Origin: Balneolaceae bacterium
GTDB taxonomy: Bacteria > Bacteroidota > Rhodothermia > Balneolales > Balneolaceae
NCBI GenBank assembly: GCA_007693745.1
Contig: REDA01000044.1
Span: forward strand, 1-64,000
Direction of reading: 5' to 3'
Length of the DNA: 64,000 nucleotides
Of the stretch, positions 17,284-27,438 are shown one piece after another. Position numbers and translations under genes: made by a program. The notes beneath the pieces were generated by a model. It saw only the letters and a list, made by a program, of their open reading frames with translations, was not told the DNA's origin and did not search any database. Each line of letters opens with the position of its first letter. Position 1 is the stretch's first letter.

Positions 17284-19836
17284 ATGAAATCTCTGGTTAT
17301 TGTAGAATCACCAACCAAAACCAAAACCATCAGTAAATATCTGCCCAAGGGGTATGTGGTGGACTCCTCCATGGGTCACATTCGTGATTTGCCCTCCTCC
17401 GCGAAAGAGATACCGGCCAAACTGAAGAAGGAACCGTGGGCCACACTGGGTATCAATGCGGATAATCGTTATGAAGCGATCTACGTGGTTCCGGCAGGCA
17501 AAAAGAAAATTGTAACCAGACTGAAACAGCTGCTGAAAGATGCCGATGAGCTGATTCTGGCGACGGACGAAGACCGTGAAGGAGAGGCGATCTCCTGGCA
17601 TCTTGTAGAGCTTCTGAAGCCCAAGGTACCTGTAAAGCGCATGGTGTTTCGGGAAATCACAGAGGAAGCGATCAGGGAGGCGCTGAACAATGTGCGCGAA
17701 ATCGACATGAACCTGGTCTTTGCACAGGAGACCCGGCGGATTATCGACCGGCTGGCGGGATATACTATCTCCCCTCTGCTCTGGAAAAAGATCTCTCCGG
17801 GCCTTTCAGCCGGCCGCGTACAGTCGGTAGCCGTGGAGTTTCTGGTGACCAGGGAGAAGGAACGGATGAAATTCCGGAGCGGTACCTATTACGACCTGAA
17901 AGCGAAACTCTCCAAAGAGAAAGAGAAGCAGACATTTGAGGCTCAGCTTTCGCATCTGAACGGAACGAGGCTTGCCAGCGGCAAGGATTTTGACGAAAAC
18001 ACCGGCAAGCTGAAAAAGCCCGATAGTGTTGTACTGCTTGATGCACCGAAAGCATCCGCTTTGAGGGATCAGCTCGAAAAAGCCGACTGGTCAGTGACGG
18101 ATGTGGATGTTAAGATACAGAAACGGAGTCCGGCACCCGCCTTTATCACCTCCACGCTTCAGCAGGAAGCGAACAGGAAATTTGGTTTTTCTGCAAGAGA
18201 CACCATGAGCATTGCGCAGAAACTGTATGAAAACGGGCTGATTACCTACATGCGAACCGACTCGGCCACGCTCTCGGGCCAGGCCATTCAGGCGGCCCGA
18301 AACGAGGTTGAAAAACAGTACGGCAAGGAGTATCTCTTCGATCGGGTGCGCAATTACGGTAAATCCAAAGGCGCCCAGGAGGCACACGAGGCGATACGTC
18401 CCGCAGGATCTGAATTCATCCATCCGGAAGCGTCCAGGCTAAGCGGGCGGGAACTGAAACTCTACGATCTGATCTGGAAGCGCACCATCGCCACACAGAT
18501 GGCAGAAGCAGAGCTGGAGTTCACCAATGTGACCCTTACCGCAACCGAGGGAGAGACCCGTGCAGATTTCAAAACCAGCGGCAAAAAGATCCTCTTCCCG
18601 GGTTTTTTCCGTGCCTATGTGGAGGGAAGTGACGATCCCGAAGCCGCACTTGAGAATCAGGAGCAGTTTCTTCCCCCCATGACGAAGGGTGATACAGCCA
18701 GCCTCCATGAGCTGGAATCCATCTCGCATGAAACGAAACCCCCTGCACGATACACGGAGGCCACACTCGTCCGTGAACTTGAAAAACGGGGTGTGGGACG
18801 TCCCAGTACCTACGCTTCCATCATCAGCACCATTCAGGACCGCGGGTATGCGCTCAGTGATGGCAAAACACTCATCCCTACGTTCACTGCCTTCGCCGTT
18901 ACCGATCTGCTCGGTGAGCACTTTCCGCATCTGATCGACAGTGAATTTACATCGAGCCTCGAAGACCGGCTGGATCAGATTGCACAGGGCACCTTCGATC
19001 CGGTGAAATATCTGGATGATTACTACAAAGGGGAAGAGGGGCTCAGGGCCCGTGTTGAGGAGCGGGAGGATAAGATCGATCCGCAGAAGGCGAAGGTGCT
19101 GCAGCTGCCGATTGAGGGACTTAACGGTACACAGGTTCATGTGGGACGTTACGGACCCTACCTGAAGAGTGAGGAGAACGGGGAAGAGATACGCACCTCG
19201 CTCCCCGAGGGACTCCATCCGGGCGAGTTAACGCTTGAGAAGATCAGGAAACTGCTGAAGGCGGAACAGGAGGGCCCCTCATCACTGGGCAACCATCCCG
19301 AAACAGGTGAGCCCATACTGTTGCTGAACGGGCGCTACGGACCCTATGTACAACTGGGTGAAGCCACTGAAGAGAATAAGAAACCGAAACGGGCCTCGCT
19401 TCTGAAGGGAATGAATCCGGAGGATGTGGATCTCGACACGGCTGTATCGCTGCTCACACTGCCACGCACACTTGGAATGCATCCTGATACCGGAAAGGAG
19501 GTAAAGGCAGGTGTTGGACGCTTCGGTCCCTTTGTGGTTCATGACGGATCGTTTACATCCCTTCGAAAGGAAGACAATGTGCTGGAAGTAGGCCTTGAGC
19601 GGGCGCTGGAACTGATGAGTCTGAAAAAAAGCGGCGGGGGTTCCAGGGGCAGTTCTGCCATTCAAGACCTGGGCAGCCATCCGGAGACCGATCAGCCGGT
19701 GAAAGTGATGAGCGGGCGGTACGGACCCTATCTTAAATATGGCAAGAAGAATATCTCTCTGCCAAAGGGGGCGGATCCGGAATCCTACACCATGCGCGAA
19801 GCGGTGATTCTGATCGAATCAAAAGAGAAGAAGTAA
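17284..19836 (+). CDS. topA: DNA topoisomerase I
   Basis: Type IA topoisomerase that relaxes negative supercoils. The 850 residues begin with the Toprim domain (LVIVESPTKTKTI at 3-15, ATDEDREGEAISWH near 97-110). The active-site tyrosine is Tyr322 in LITYMRTDS, and KTRPPARYTEATL-like residues (as ETKPPARYTEATL) follow. Instead of zinc fingers the C-terminus carries repeated topoisomerase C-terminal motifs, each with GRYGPY or GRFGPF, at about 620, 680, 740 and 805, typical of non-enterobacterial TopA. It follows the peroxiredoxin gene by nine bases and converges with the next gene at a ten-base gap. Confidence 0.97.
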   Translation: MKSLVIVESPTKTKTISKYLPKGYVVDSSMGHIRDLPSSAKEIPAKLKKEPWATLGINADNRYEAIYVVPAGKKKIVTRLKQLLKDADELILATDEDREGEAISWHLVELLKPKVPVKRMVFREITEEAIREALNNVREIDMNLVFAQETRRIIDRLAGYTISPLLWKKISPGLSAGRVQSVAVEFLVTREKERMKFRSGTYYDLKAKLSKEKEKQTFEAQLSHLNGTRLASGKDFDENTGKLKKPDSVVLLDAPKASALRDQLEKADWSVTDVDVKIQKRSPAPAFITSTLQQEANRKFGFSARDTMSIAQKLYENGLITYMRTDSATLSGQAIQAARNEVEKQYGKEYLFDRVRNYGKSKGAQEAHEAIRPAGSEFIHPEASRLSGRELKLYDLIWKRTIATQMAEAELEFTNVTLTATEGETRADFKTSGKKILFPGFFRAYVEGSDDPEAALENQEQFLPPMTKGDTASLHELESISHETKPPARYTEATLVRELEKRGVGRPSTYASIISTIQDRGYALSDGKTLIPTFTAFAVTDLLGEHFPHLIDSEFTSSLEDRLDQIAQGTFDPVKYLDDYYKGEEGLRARVEEREDKIDPQKAKVLQLPIEGLNGTQVHVGRYGPYLKSEENGEEIRTSLPEGLHPGELTLEKIRKLLKAEQEGPSSLGNHPETGEPILLLNGRYGPYVQLGEATEENKKPKRASLLKGMNPEDVDLDTAVSLLTLPRTLGMHPDTGKEVKAGVGRFGPFVVHDGSFTSLRKEDNVLEVGLERALELMSLKKSGGGSRGSSAIQDLGSHPETDQPVKVMSGRYGPYLKYGKKNISLPKGADPESYTMREAVILIESKEKK

Positions 19837-19846
19837 AGGCCGGGAT

Positions 19847-20557
19847 TTATTTTCTCAAAGGATTTACCGTAACGGACTTTTGCTGCTTCATTTTTGCCGT
19901 GAGCGAACCGTGAAGCTGATCCAGGGTGGATTCCATCTTCACTGCGCGTTCCGTGAGCGGTTTCTGAAACAGTTCCTTCAGCTGATCCTTCCCTTCGGCA
20001 TTGAGTCCGGGCAGGCGATGAAACCAGCGCCATGCCGTTGTGCCCCGGGCCAGCGGCTTATCCACCATCACAAACAGAGCCTCCATCAGCAGTTCGGTAT
20101 ATACAGCACAGAGATAGGCCTGCAGGGGTTGGTCGGCCTTTCGGATTGCGGACCGCAGTTTCATACGTGCCTCGCCGACCCGGTAGTGAATATCCTTCAC
20201 CGTGGAGGCAGTGTGCCGGAATGAGTTGAACCGCTCCCGGGCATCCGTTATCAGTTCAGCTACCTTTCCCTCCGGATCCCGAACCGGGGTTGCATCCATC
20301 AGCTGATACACATAGGGTCCGCCGGCCGCAATGTCGAGGGAAATTTCATCCAGAGTGCGCCAGCGGACTTCCACCCGCCTGACTCCGTGAATCCGTTCCA
20401 GAAAACCGTGATACTCTGAGGTCAGTATGTAGAAATCAACATCCGACTCCGGGGTCATGCCTCCATAGGAGGCGCTGCCCGACACATAGCAGCCCAGCAC
20501 ATCCGGGTCGGCGGCGTAGAGATCCATCAGTTCATTGTAGAGGGCTTGCAGTTTCAT
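19847..20557 (-). CDS. Nucleotidyltransferase-fold protein
   Basis: A 236-residue protein with a nucleotidyltransferase (pol beta-like) active-site motif near residues 25-42: GSASYGGMTPESDVDFYIL, the GS...SDVD pattern with two acidic ligands. The C-terminal two-thirds is helical, with many charged residues, as in kanamycin-type or aadA-like transferases and related standalone proteins. No resistance function can be claimed. A catalytic domain with helical partner is clear, but the substrate is unknown. The gene is isolated, converging with topA. Confidence 0.7.
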   Translation of the reverse strand: MKLQALYNELMDLYAADPDVLGCYVSGSASYGGMTPESDVDFYILTSEYHGFLERIHGVRRVEVRWRTLDEISLDIAAGGPYVYQLMDATPVRDPEGKVAELITDARERFNSFRHTASTVKDIHYRVGEARMKLRSAIRKADQPLQAYLCAVYTELLMEALFVMVDKPLARGTTAWRWFHRLPGLNAEGKDQLKELFQKPLTERAVKMESTLDQLHGSLTAKMKQQKSVTVNPLRK

Positions 20558-20865
20558 AGCATAAAGATAGGGAAACAGGAATAATTGTTATGTATTATGC
20601 TATCTGTCAGTTACGTTAAAAAAATTCCGTCCTGGAATCTGAATTATCAGGGCAAACAGGTTTTTATTTGATACGTGATTTCACATTTTCAGCTCTCAGA
20701 AACTCCTCTGCACTTGTCCATTGGATTGCGGAATATCTCTCATTGTCATATTCCTGAAAAATAACTCTCTTCTGAAATCTAAATTTCGGTTTTGGCCATC
20801 AATCAGGTTCGTGAAGTCGATGGCTAACCTCTTCTTCTTTCGCTCTTTTTCCTTACATTCATGCT
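20558..20865. other. Divergent spacer, 308 bases
   Basis: This AT-rich gap separates two divergent genes and must contain promoters for both. I see no convincing motif, RNA gene or repeat. Confidence 0.5.
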
Positions 20866-21342
20866 ATGGTACTCCCGATTAAACAGAATGAACTCTATGC
20901 CGGTCTGGCGGAACTGAACGGCCTGGTCCGCATGGAAAAGGACTCCCTTGTTCTCGAATACAACCTCAAGGATGATGTGCTTGGGATGTTCAACTCGGAA
21001 CTGAAAGTCCTGAAAATCCCTTTTCACGCCATTGAGGATGTCATTGTAAAAAAGAAGTGGTTTTCTGCTCGGTTTGATCTCTACCTGAACCGGCTTCCCA
21101 ATACCGACAAAACCATCGATGTGAAGGGAAACTGCCTCTCATTTATCATCAAAAAGGCGGAGCTGGAGAAAGCCCGTTCCCTCCGCTCTACACTTATGCT
21201 TCGCGTATCCGAAGAACGCCTTCGGCGCATCGATGAAGAGGAAGAAAAGAACGAAACGGCTCCGGATCCCTCCGGTTTCCAGTTCTACACACGTAAAGAG
21301 ACCCCCGGAAGCGGCCTCAAAAATATGCTCCGTGAAGAATAG
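20866..21342 (+). CDS. Conserved-looking protein of unknown function
   Basis: The 158-residue soluble protein is not recognised. Residues 5-90 look like a small beta-rich domain (LVLEYNLKDD, LKVLKIPFHAIEDVIVKKKWFSARFDLYLN) that resembles a PH-like fold in pattern: alternating strands, then a helix. A charged helix follows (KAELEKARSLRSTLMLRVSEERLRR), then an acidic patch EEEEKNE and a polar tail. No signal peptide or membrane segment. The U32-family gene converges on it. Any function is speculation. Confidence 0.6.
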   Translation: MVLPIKQNELYAGLAELNGLVRMEKDSLVLEYNLKDDVLGMFNSELKVLKIPFHAIEDVIVKKKWFSARFDLYLNRLPNTDKTIDVKGNCLSFIIKKAELEKARSLRSTLMLRVSEERLRRIDEEEEKNETAPDPSGFQFYTRKETPGSGLKNMLREE

Positions 21343-21387
21343 GGACAGTGCAGAGAAGAAAACAGGCATGAGAGCCTAAGCCCTGAT

Positions 21388-22623
21388 TCATACATCAACC
21401 AGCTTGTAAAGCTTATCCGACGCCCTGACTTTTTTCTCTATTTTCATCGAAAAGAGATCCCCTTTTTGAACCGAGTCCACGGGGTGATCCTCCAGGCGCA
21501 TTTCGCCTGCAACGGTTTTGATTACTCCGGTTGTCGGGCCGCTGATCATGATCTTGTCTCCGCTTTTCAGCTCGCCAGACTGCAGCTGAAATACACCTGC
21601 CTTTGGTTTTGCATACCAGGTTTTGGCCGGACCCAGGTAGACTTTCTTTACAGTTGCTTTGGAGCCGTGCACATCATTCCACTCGCCCATTTTTTGCCCC
21701 AGGTAGTAGCCGTCCCAAAATCCCCGATTGTACACCTCCGACAAATCCTCTTCCCATTTAAGGATCTTATCGAGGGTAAATTCGCCCTTATCCACCGCGG
21801 TCACGGCCTCCCGGTAACAGCGTACCGTCGCCTCCACATAGTCGGCCGATCGGCCACGGCCCTCTATCTTCAGCAGTGACGCGCCGGCGGCCAGAATCTG
21901 ATCCAGAAAACGTATGGTACAGAGGTCTTTTGCACTCATGATGTACTCATTCTCCACTTCCAGCTCCGTGCCGGACTGCTTATCCGTTACAACATAGGGA
22001 CGGCGGCAGTTTTGCAGGCAGGCACCACGGTTTGCAGAGGCGTTTTGTGAGTGCAGGCTTAAATAACATTTTCCCGATACCGCCATACAGAGAGCACCGT
22101 GAACGAACACTTCCAGCCTCACCGGCTTTCCGGCCGGACCACAGATCTTCTGCTCCTCAATCTGCCGGGATATTTCGGCTACCTGTTTCAGGGACAGTTC
22201 CCTGGCCAGTACCATCACATCTGCCCACTGCGAATAGAAACGCACCGACTCGATGTTGGTGATATTACACTGGGTGGAGATGTGTACCGCCAGGCCAGCC
22301 AAACGGGCGGTCTGCATCACAAACGGGTCGGAAGCGATCACAGCATCCACTCCGGATCTTGCAGCGCTCGCCACCAGGGAGTTCATCCGGCTCATATCCT
22401 CATCAAACAGGATGGTGTTGAGAGTCAGATATACCTTTACCCCCCTCTCACGGCACCGGGCGGTGATAACGGGCAGATCCTCCGGTGTAAAATTGTTGCG
22501 GGTACCCGATCGCATGTTCAGTTTACCCACACCCAGATAGATGGCATCCGCACCCGCCTGCAAAGCGGCTGTCAGTGATTCCTCTGAACCCACCGGCGCC
22601 AGGATTTCGGCTCTGCTGTTCAC
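21388..22623 (-). CDS. U32-family peptidase-like protein
   Basis: The protein (411 residues) belongs to the U32 family, whose members include TrhP/RlhA RNA hydroxylation factors and collagenase-like proteins. The N-terminus EILAPVGSEESLTAALQAGADAIYLG is characteristic, and the cysteine-rich signature is present in HGALCMAVSGKCYLS followed by NRGACLQNCRRPY, which provides four Cys that could bind a Fe-S cluster. The C-terminus is a beta-barrel-like domain. Based on known relatives a role in tRNA or rRNA hydroxylation is likely, though not certain. It starts two bases after the upstream amphi-Trp gene, so the two are cotranscribed. Confidence 0.85.
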   Translation of the reverse strand: MNSRAEILAPVGSEESLTAALQAGADAIYLGVGKLNMRSGTRNNFTPEDLPVITARCRERGVKVYLTLNTILFDEDMSRMNSLVASAARSGVDAVIASDPFVMQTARLAGLAVHISTQCNITNIESVRFYSQWADVMVLARELSLKQVAEISRQIEEQKICGPAGKPVRLEVFVHGALCMAVSGKCYLSLHSQNASANRGACLQNCRRPYVVTDKQSGTELEVENEYIMSAKDLCTIRFLDQILAAGASLLKIEGRGRSADYVEATVRCYREAVTAVDKGEFTLDKILKWEEDLSEVYNRGFWDGYYLGQKMGEWNDVHGSKATVKKVYLGPAKTWYAKPKAGVFQLQSGELKSGDKIMISGPTTGVIKTVAGEMRLEDHPVDSVQKGDLFSMKIEKKVRASDKLYKLVDV

Positions 22624-22625
22624 TT

Positions 22626-22907
22626 CTATCCGAGCTCCAGTTTTCCGCCGTTGGTGAGTTCCTCTCCCTCAACCCACTTGAGTTCTATTTCAAGCTCCCG
22701 TTCCGGGCTTTTACCTGGCTTCTCTTTTCGGGTGGCCTGGAGTTCAAATTTCAGCGTCTCCGGAAGTTCTACCATCACCTCTTCCCGGCCCTGCCGAAGC
22801 AGCACATCTCCTTCGGCAATACGGTCTGCCAGCTGCCGCAGCAGATCAGCGACCTCAACACGGCTCATCTTCTCCTTACTTTCAAATAGTTTGGCAGAGT
22901 TACTCAT
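22626..22907 (-). CDS. Amphi-Trp domain protein
   Basis: A 93-residue protein with the amphi-Trp pattern: N-terminal FESKEKMSRVEVADLLRQLADRIAEG, a strand/turn GREEVMVELPETLKFELQA, and the amphipathic C-terminal strand ELEIELKWVEGEEL holding the Trp. The function of the domain is unknown. The two-base gap to the U32 gene suggests translational coupling and perhaps a shared role. No signal peptide. Confidence 0.8.
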   Translation of the reverse strand: MSNSAKLFESKEKMSRVEVADLLRQLADRIAEGDVLLRQGREEVMVELPETLKFELQATRKEKPGKSPERELEIELKWVEGEELTNGGKLELG

Positions 22908-23034
22908 CGTTACCCTCCATATTAGATTGATGTTTACAGGGTCTCTGCAGAATTAACGCAGATAAGGCTCAGCACTTGCACAAAAATTACATTTTTTAGA
23001 GATAGTTTGCAGTTTGGAAATGGTAAAACCCCTC

Positions 23035-26000
23035 TCAGGCGGGTTCTTTTTTAAACTCCAGCCAGAAGGTTGCCCCTTCACCCGGTTCGCTTTCCACCCA
23101 CACGTTTACATTCATCGCTTCTGCCACCCGTTTGACGATGGAAAGACCGAGTCCGACCGAAGACTCGCCGGCAGTCGGTTTCGCAGAGAGCCTCTGATAT
23201 TTCAAAAACAGCTTTTTCTTATCGGATTCAGTAATACCGGGTCCCTGATCCTTCACTCCCCACTTCACGTGGTCTTTATGGTTTTCGATCAAAATATTCA
23301 CAATCGTCTTTTTGCCGGAATATTTTATGGCGTTTGATAACAGGTTATCCATCACCTGATTTTTAAGATAACCGCGATCGGCCGTAATCAAAATCTCTTC
23401 TGCATTTTCATCAAATCGAAGTTCTATCTCTTTCCTGCCTGCCACACTCCTGTACTGATCTACTATCTCACTCGTCAAACGGTTCAGATTCACCTCTTCC
23501 ATTTGCAGATTGATCTTACCCGACTCCACCGATTCGATATCCAGGATTTTCGAAACCATCTTCAGCTGATCCTGAATCATCTCTTCAAGAGTGTCAAAAA
23601 GTTCTTTCTGCTGTTCAGCCGGCATATCGGGCCGCAGGCGGATCAGATCTATCACTCCGAGAACGGAGGAGAGGGGACTTCGGAGATCGTGTGAAACAAC
23701 TCCAATCAGACTGTTTTTCTCATTATTCAGCTCAATAAGCTCACTGTTTGATTCCTCAAGTTCCCTGCTCTTCTCAAGAATGGTTTCTTTCTGTTTCTCA
23801 ATCTCATTTTTCTGCACAGTAAGCAGCCGGGTCTGTACCTCAAGCCTCTCATTCCTTGTAATCAGCTCTTTACGGCTCTCATTCAATGCGCTGGTCCTCT
23901 CCAGTACCTGCTGTTCCAGTTCCAGATTCTGTTCCCTGATTTTATAGTTTCGATACCTCACATAACCAACAAACAGGAAAAGAAAAAACAGTGATACTAC
24001 AACCTGAAACCAAAACGTCTGCCAGTAGGGCAATCGGATCACAACAGGCAGTTCTGCAATCTGCTCATTCCAAACACCAATACTATTGGTTGCCATTACG
24101 CGGAAGGTGTACTCACCGCCCGCAAGATTGGAGTAGTTGGTAAAATTGCGATTGCCTGAAAATACCCAGTCACGATCCACCCCTTCCAGCATATAGGCGT
24201 ACTCGATCCGGTTTGCATTTGCAAAATCGAGGGACGCGAACTCGAAAGTGATCTGATCATCTCTGTGTGTAAGTACGATCTGACCGTTCGTATCTGGAAA
24301 AGCGTCCCGATTATGAACTCTCACGTTGCTGATTACGATAGGCGCTTGAAAATTAACTTCCCGGATTTCAAGCGGATTAAAAATGGTAAACCCGAAAATA
24401 CTTCCAAACATCAGCCTGCCATCCGGAGATGCATAGGCCGATCCCCACCAGTATTCGTCACCCGGGATTCCGTCTTCCCGGTTAAAGGTGATAAAATATT
24501 CCGTTTCCGGATTAAAGCGACTCAGTCCGTTGTTCGTGCTGAGCCAGAGGTTTCCTTCAGTGTCGGGAAGTATCCCAAAAACCACATTATTCGCAAGCCC
24601 GTCGATCTGTGTATAGGTAGTGATCGTATCGGTGGCTTTATCCAGCCGGCTTAACCCGCCGCTAAAGGTGCCAATCCAGAGGGTTCCCTCTCCATCGTCG
24701 TATAGTGAGATCACCCGGTTTGATCTGAGGGTACCCGGATCGTTGAAATCCATCAGATAGTGCCGGATCGTATGGGTCTCCGGGTCATACCGGTTCAGGC
24801 CACCCCAGGTGCCGATCCAGAAGATCCCCTCTTCATCTTCCACAAAAGCGAGTGACTGCAGGCTGTTCTGACTGAGTGCAGGAGGGTTGTCGGGGTCATT
24901 CAATATCCTGGTAAATCGTTGCTCCCCGCGGTCAAAAATGGAGAGGCCATTTTCAGTCCCTACCCAGAAACGGTCCGCCGAGTCGATGTACAGAACCTGA
25001 ACCCGGTTGTCGGGGATGGAATTTTCATCTCTTGCATCATGTACAAAGTGGGTAAACCTTCCGGTATCCGGATCGTAGTAATTGAGCCCGCCGCCCCACG
25101 TTCCGATCCAGATCCCCCCATCAGGATCCCTCAGAAAGCGGGTAATTCCGTCATTTGAAATCCTGTAAGGTACGCCCGTCTCTTGCCGGATCGACCCGGT
25201 TCGTTCAAGTGTATTTGCATCCAGTATGGTGATCCCGGCCTGATCCACAGCCACCCACAACTGCTCTTCATCCGGCATAAAAAAAGTCCGGACTACCGAT
25301 CCGGTCAGCCGGCCGGGCTGTTCAGGGGTATTTCCAACATGAGTAAATTGAAGTTTCCTTTGAAAACTGTGTACTCCGCCATATTCATTTCCAACCCATA
25401 TCAGTCCGCTGTTATCTTCATAGACCACGCGAATGCGGTTATTTACCAGGCCTGTCTGATTTAAAGGCTCGTAGGTGTAGTGATAATGAATCGCCATTTC
25501 CGCTGTATCGAAAAGAAGCAGGCCATCTTCCGTTCCTGCCCATAAAATCCCGTCATCATCCAGGTGAAAATCATACACATTGGTATTCTCCAGTTCCCGG
25601 TGACGGATCAGTGCCTCCGGTTTTTCAAGGCTGCCACTCCTCATATCGTAGCGGTAGAGTCCACCCGAATAACTTCCGACCCAGAGTATTCCCTCGCCCT
25701 GATAGAGAAGAGCGGTGACGGAATAGGACTGATCAAGGCCCGGATCATAATGTGGGATGGGTATCTCTCTGTAATTCAGCTCTACACCCTCATCAGAAAG
25801 ATGAATGAGGCCTGAAAAATTGGTGCCCGCCATCACCGATCCGTCGGGTAGTTCAAGAACCGTCAGGATCATGTTATCGCGCCTGTTATTCCTGTAATTG
25901 ATTTTCAGGCGGCTGAATTCTTCTGTTTCCACATCAAAACGATAGAGCTCCTCTCCACCGCTCGCCGCCAGCCAGAGCCCGCGGGTTCCACTGCCCGAGA

Positions 26001-26400
26001 TTGTGGAAAAATCGAACGGTTCAAACGGGATTTCATCCGGAAGAAAGGTCTCAAACGAGCGGTTTTCCGGGTGGTATCGGCTTAACCCCCGGTTCCTGAC
26101 AGAGAACCAGAGAGTCTCTTTCGAATCCTTGTATGCAGCGTGGATATGGGTACCGGGCACACTTTTGGAGTTGGAAGGATCGTGCTGAAACGGCAGCACT
26201 GACTGACCGTCGAATCGAAACAACCCGTTTTCCGTGCCAAACCATACAAACCCTGTTGCATCGTGCGTGATGGCGGTAATGTTTTGCCTCATAAACTGAC
26301 GCTCCTCCACCCGGCTGATCAGATAGTCATCCTGGCGGGCATACCCTGCCTGAATCTGCAGAGTAATCACTATGAGCAAAGCGATGCTGCTAAAACGCAT
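23035..26400 (-). CDS. Propeller-type sensor histidine kinase
   Basis: The protein is about 1121 residues from the chosen start at 26400, where MRFSSIALLIVITL forms a signal peptide (the longer frame at 26445 lacks one). It has many Reg_prop-type blades (for example LFRFDGQ, GLSRYHPE, GGGLNYYDP), a Y_Y_Y domain near 700-790, one membrane helix near 815, and a coiled coil rich in Glu/Lys. HisKA follows with phospho-acceptor His904 in VVSHDLRSPLSS, then an HATPase domain with the DNLLSNAIKYS N-box and a GLGLSIVKR G-box. It has no receiver or AraC domain, unlike classical Bacteroides hybrids. The partner regulator is not adjacent. Confidence 0.92.
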   Translation of the reverse strand: MRFSSIALLIVITLQIQAGYARQDDYLISRVEERQFMRQNITAITHDATGFVWFGTENGLFRFDGQSVLPFQHDPSNSKSVPGTHIHAAYKDSKETLWFSVRNRGLSRYHPENRSFETFLPDEIPFEPFDFSTISGSGTRGLWLAASGGEELYRFDVETEEFSRLKINYRNNRRDNMILTVLELPDGSVMAGTNFSGLIHLSDEGVELNYREIPIPHYDPGLDQSYSVTALLYQGEGILWVGSYSGGLYRYDMRSGSLEKPEALIRHRELENTNVYDFHLDDDGILWAGTEDGLLLFDTAEMAIHYHYTYEPLNQTGLVNNRIRVVYEDNSGLIWVGNEYGGVHSFQRKLQFTHVGNTPEQPGRLTGSVVRTFFMPDEEQLWVAVDQAGITILDANTLERTGSIRQETGVPYRISNDGITRFLRDPDGGIWIGTWGGGLNYYDPDTGRFTHFVHDARDENSIPDNRVQVLYIDSADRFWVGTENGLSIFDRGEQRFTRILNDPDNPPALSQNSLQSLAFVEDEEGIFWIGTWGGLNRYDPETHTIRHYLMDFNDPGTLRSNRVISLYDDGEGTLWIGTFSGGLSRLDKATDTITTYTQIDGLANNVVFGILPDTEGNLWLSTNNGLSRFNPETEYFITFNREDGIPGDEYWWGSAYASPDGRLMFGSIFGFTIFNPLEIREVNFQAPIVISNVRVHNRDAFPDTNGQIVLTHRDDQITFEFASLDFANANRIEYAYMLEGVDRDWVFSGNRNFTNYSNLAGGEYTFRVMATNSIGVWNEQIAELPVVIRLPYWQTFWFQVVVSLFFLFLFVGYVRYRNYKIREQNLELEQQVLERTSALNESRKELITRNERLEVQTRLLTVQKNEIEKQKETILEKSRELEESNSELIELNNEKNSLIGVVSHDLRSPLSSVLGVIDLIRLRPDMPAEQQKELFDTLEEMIQDQLKMVSKILDIESVESGKINLQMEEVNLNRLTSEIVDQYRSVAGRKEIELRFDENAEEILITADRGYLKNQVMDNLLSNAIKYSGKKTIVNILIENHKDHVKWGVKDQGPGITESDKKKLFLKYQRLSAKPTAGESSVGLGLSIVKRVAEAMNVNVWVESEPGEGATFWLEFKKEPA

Positions 26401-26800
26401 GATATTCAATTGATGAACTGCAGTAAGATACTCCCTAAATTCCATCCCAAACTATAAAAAGATATTAAATTCTCCCGATATAACCCATCAAAGCCTGATA
26501 ATTTCCCCTCTCTGTCCCTTTCGCTTTTTATACCTCTTCTATTCTCCGTTTTTAGCTCCGCAGGGCAACTGTTTTCTGACTTTGTTTTACTGCGAAATAT
26601 CTCTTTATTGCCAATGGTTTTACTTCACTTTCAACCGTTTTCGCTGTTTTTTCACTTTTCGCTGTAGTGTGGAAACAATGTTCCTGTTGTGGTACATTAC
26701 ATAGGAGAATATCGTATACCGGGAACAGGAGAAACAGCTGACCCCATCAGGCTTGCTGACCTTATGGATCACCGTCAATTGGGACAGAGGCAGACCATCC
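26401..26800. other. Divergent spacer, 400 bases
   Basis: The gap holds the 5' regions of two divergent genes. It is low in complexity in places (runs of TTTTCGCTGTTTTTTCACTTTT near 26638-26660), and I see no gene or clear terminator. Promoters cannot be assigned with confidence. Confidence 0.5.
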
Positions 26801-27367
26801 ATGCAAAAGAAATCCGATTTTATTTTTCGTTATCCGCCCAATCTGCAGGAGCTTGATCTTGCAACCATGGTTGGAATGTATCGCGACCGCGGTGAACCCC
26901 GCCGCGCTGCGCCGGGGAAATATCTTGCCTGTTCTGTTACCCATAAATTGCTCCGCAATGCCAAATGGTGGTTTGGTCTCTACTACTCTCAGGGAGCGTG
27001 GGACCAGCTCCTCACAAAATCTTCCGAAGGATACCCTCTTACAGAAGCGGAACTGAACCTGCTTGGGCTTGTTATGACCTGCGACAGAGAGCCTCTTCAC
27101 CGGGAATTTGCAGAGAAAAATATCGGCGTGATGCCCAAGCTTGGTTACCTGATCGTCAATGATACCCGTCAATTTGGATTCATCTATGAGAATGAGCACG
27201 GATTTCTGCAGATAACCGCCGCAGGCGAACGGGCTCTTCAGGGGATCTGCAGGCGATTGTACGGCAAGCGTTTCCAGCCGGAAATGCTCGAGATTTTCCA
27301 TTATGACCTCAATTTTGTGAAACAATATCTCTCTGAACAAAGCACTGACCAAACTTCTCTTTTCTGA
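26801..27367 (+). CDS. Protein of unknown function
   Basis: From ATG 26801 (MQKKSDFIF) the protein has 188 residues; the upstream Met at 26753 adds a stretch without support. No signal peptide. It looks globular with mixed strands and helices, with motifs YPPNLQELDLATMVGMYRDRG and YLACSVTHKLLRNAKWW near the N-terminus. I do not recognise a family. It is followed after 71 bases by argS and could be cotranscribed with it. Confidence 0.5.
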   Translation: MQKKSDFIFRYPPNLQELDLATMVGMYRDRGEPRRAAPGKYLACSVTHKLLRNAKWWFGLYYSQGAWDQLLTKSSEGYPLTEAELNLLGLVMTCDREPLHREFAEKNIGVMPKLGYLIVNDTRQFGFIYENEHGFLQITAAGERALQGICRRLYGKRFQPEMLEIFHYDLNFVKQYLSEQSTDQTSLF

Positions 27368-27438
27368 CGTAATTTCTCCATGACAGGCTGCATTGAAAAG
27401 CGTTATCTTATCAGCTGATTGAAACCAAATACATATTC

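Noticed and set aside
18439-19218. 259-codon frame on the minus strand
   Set aside because: It is antisense to the core of topA, which has unmistakable family motifs.
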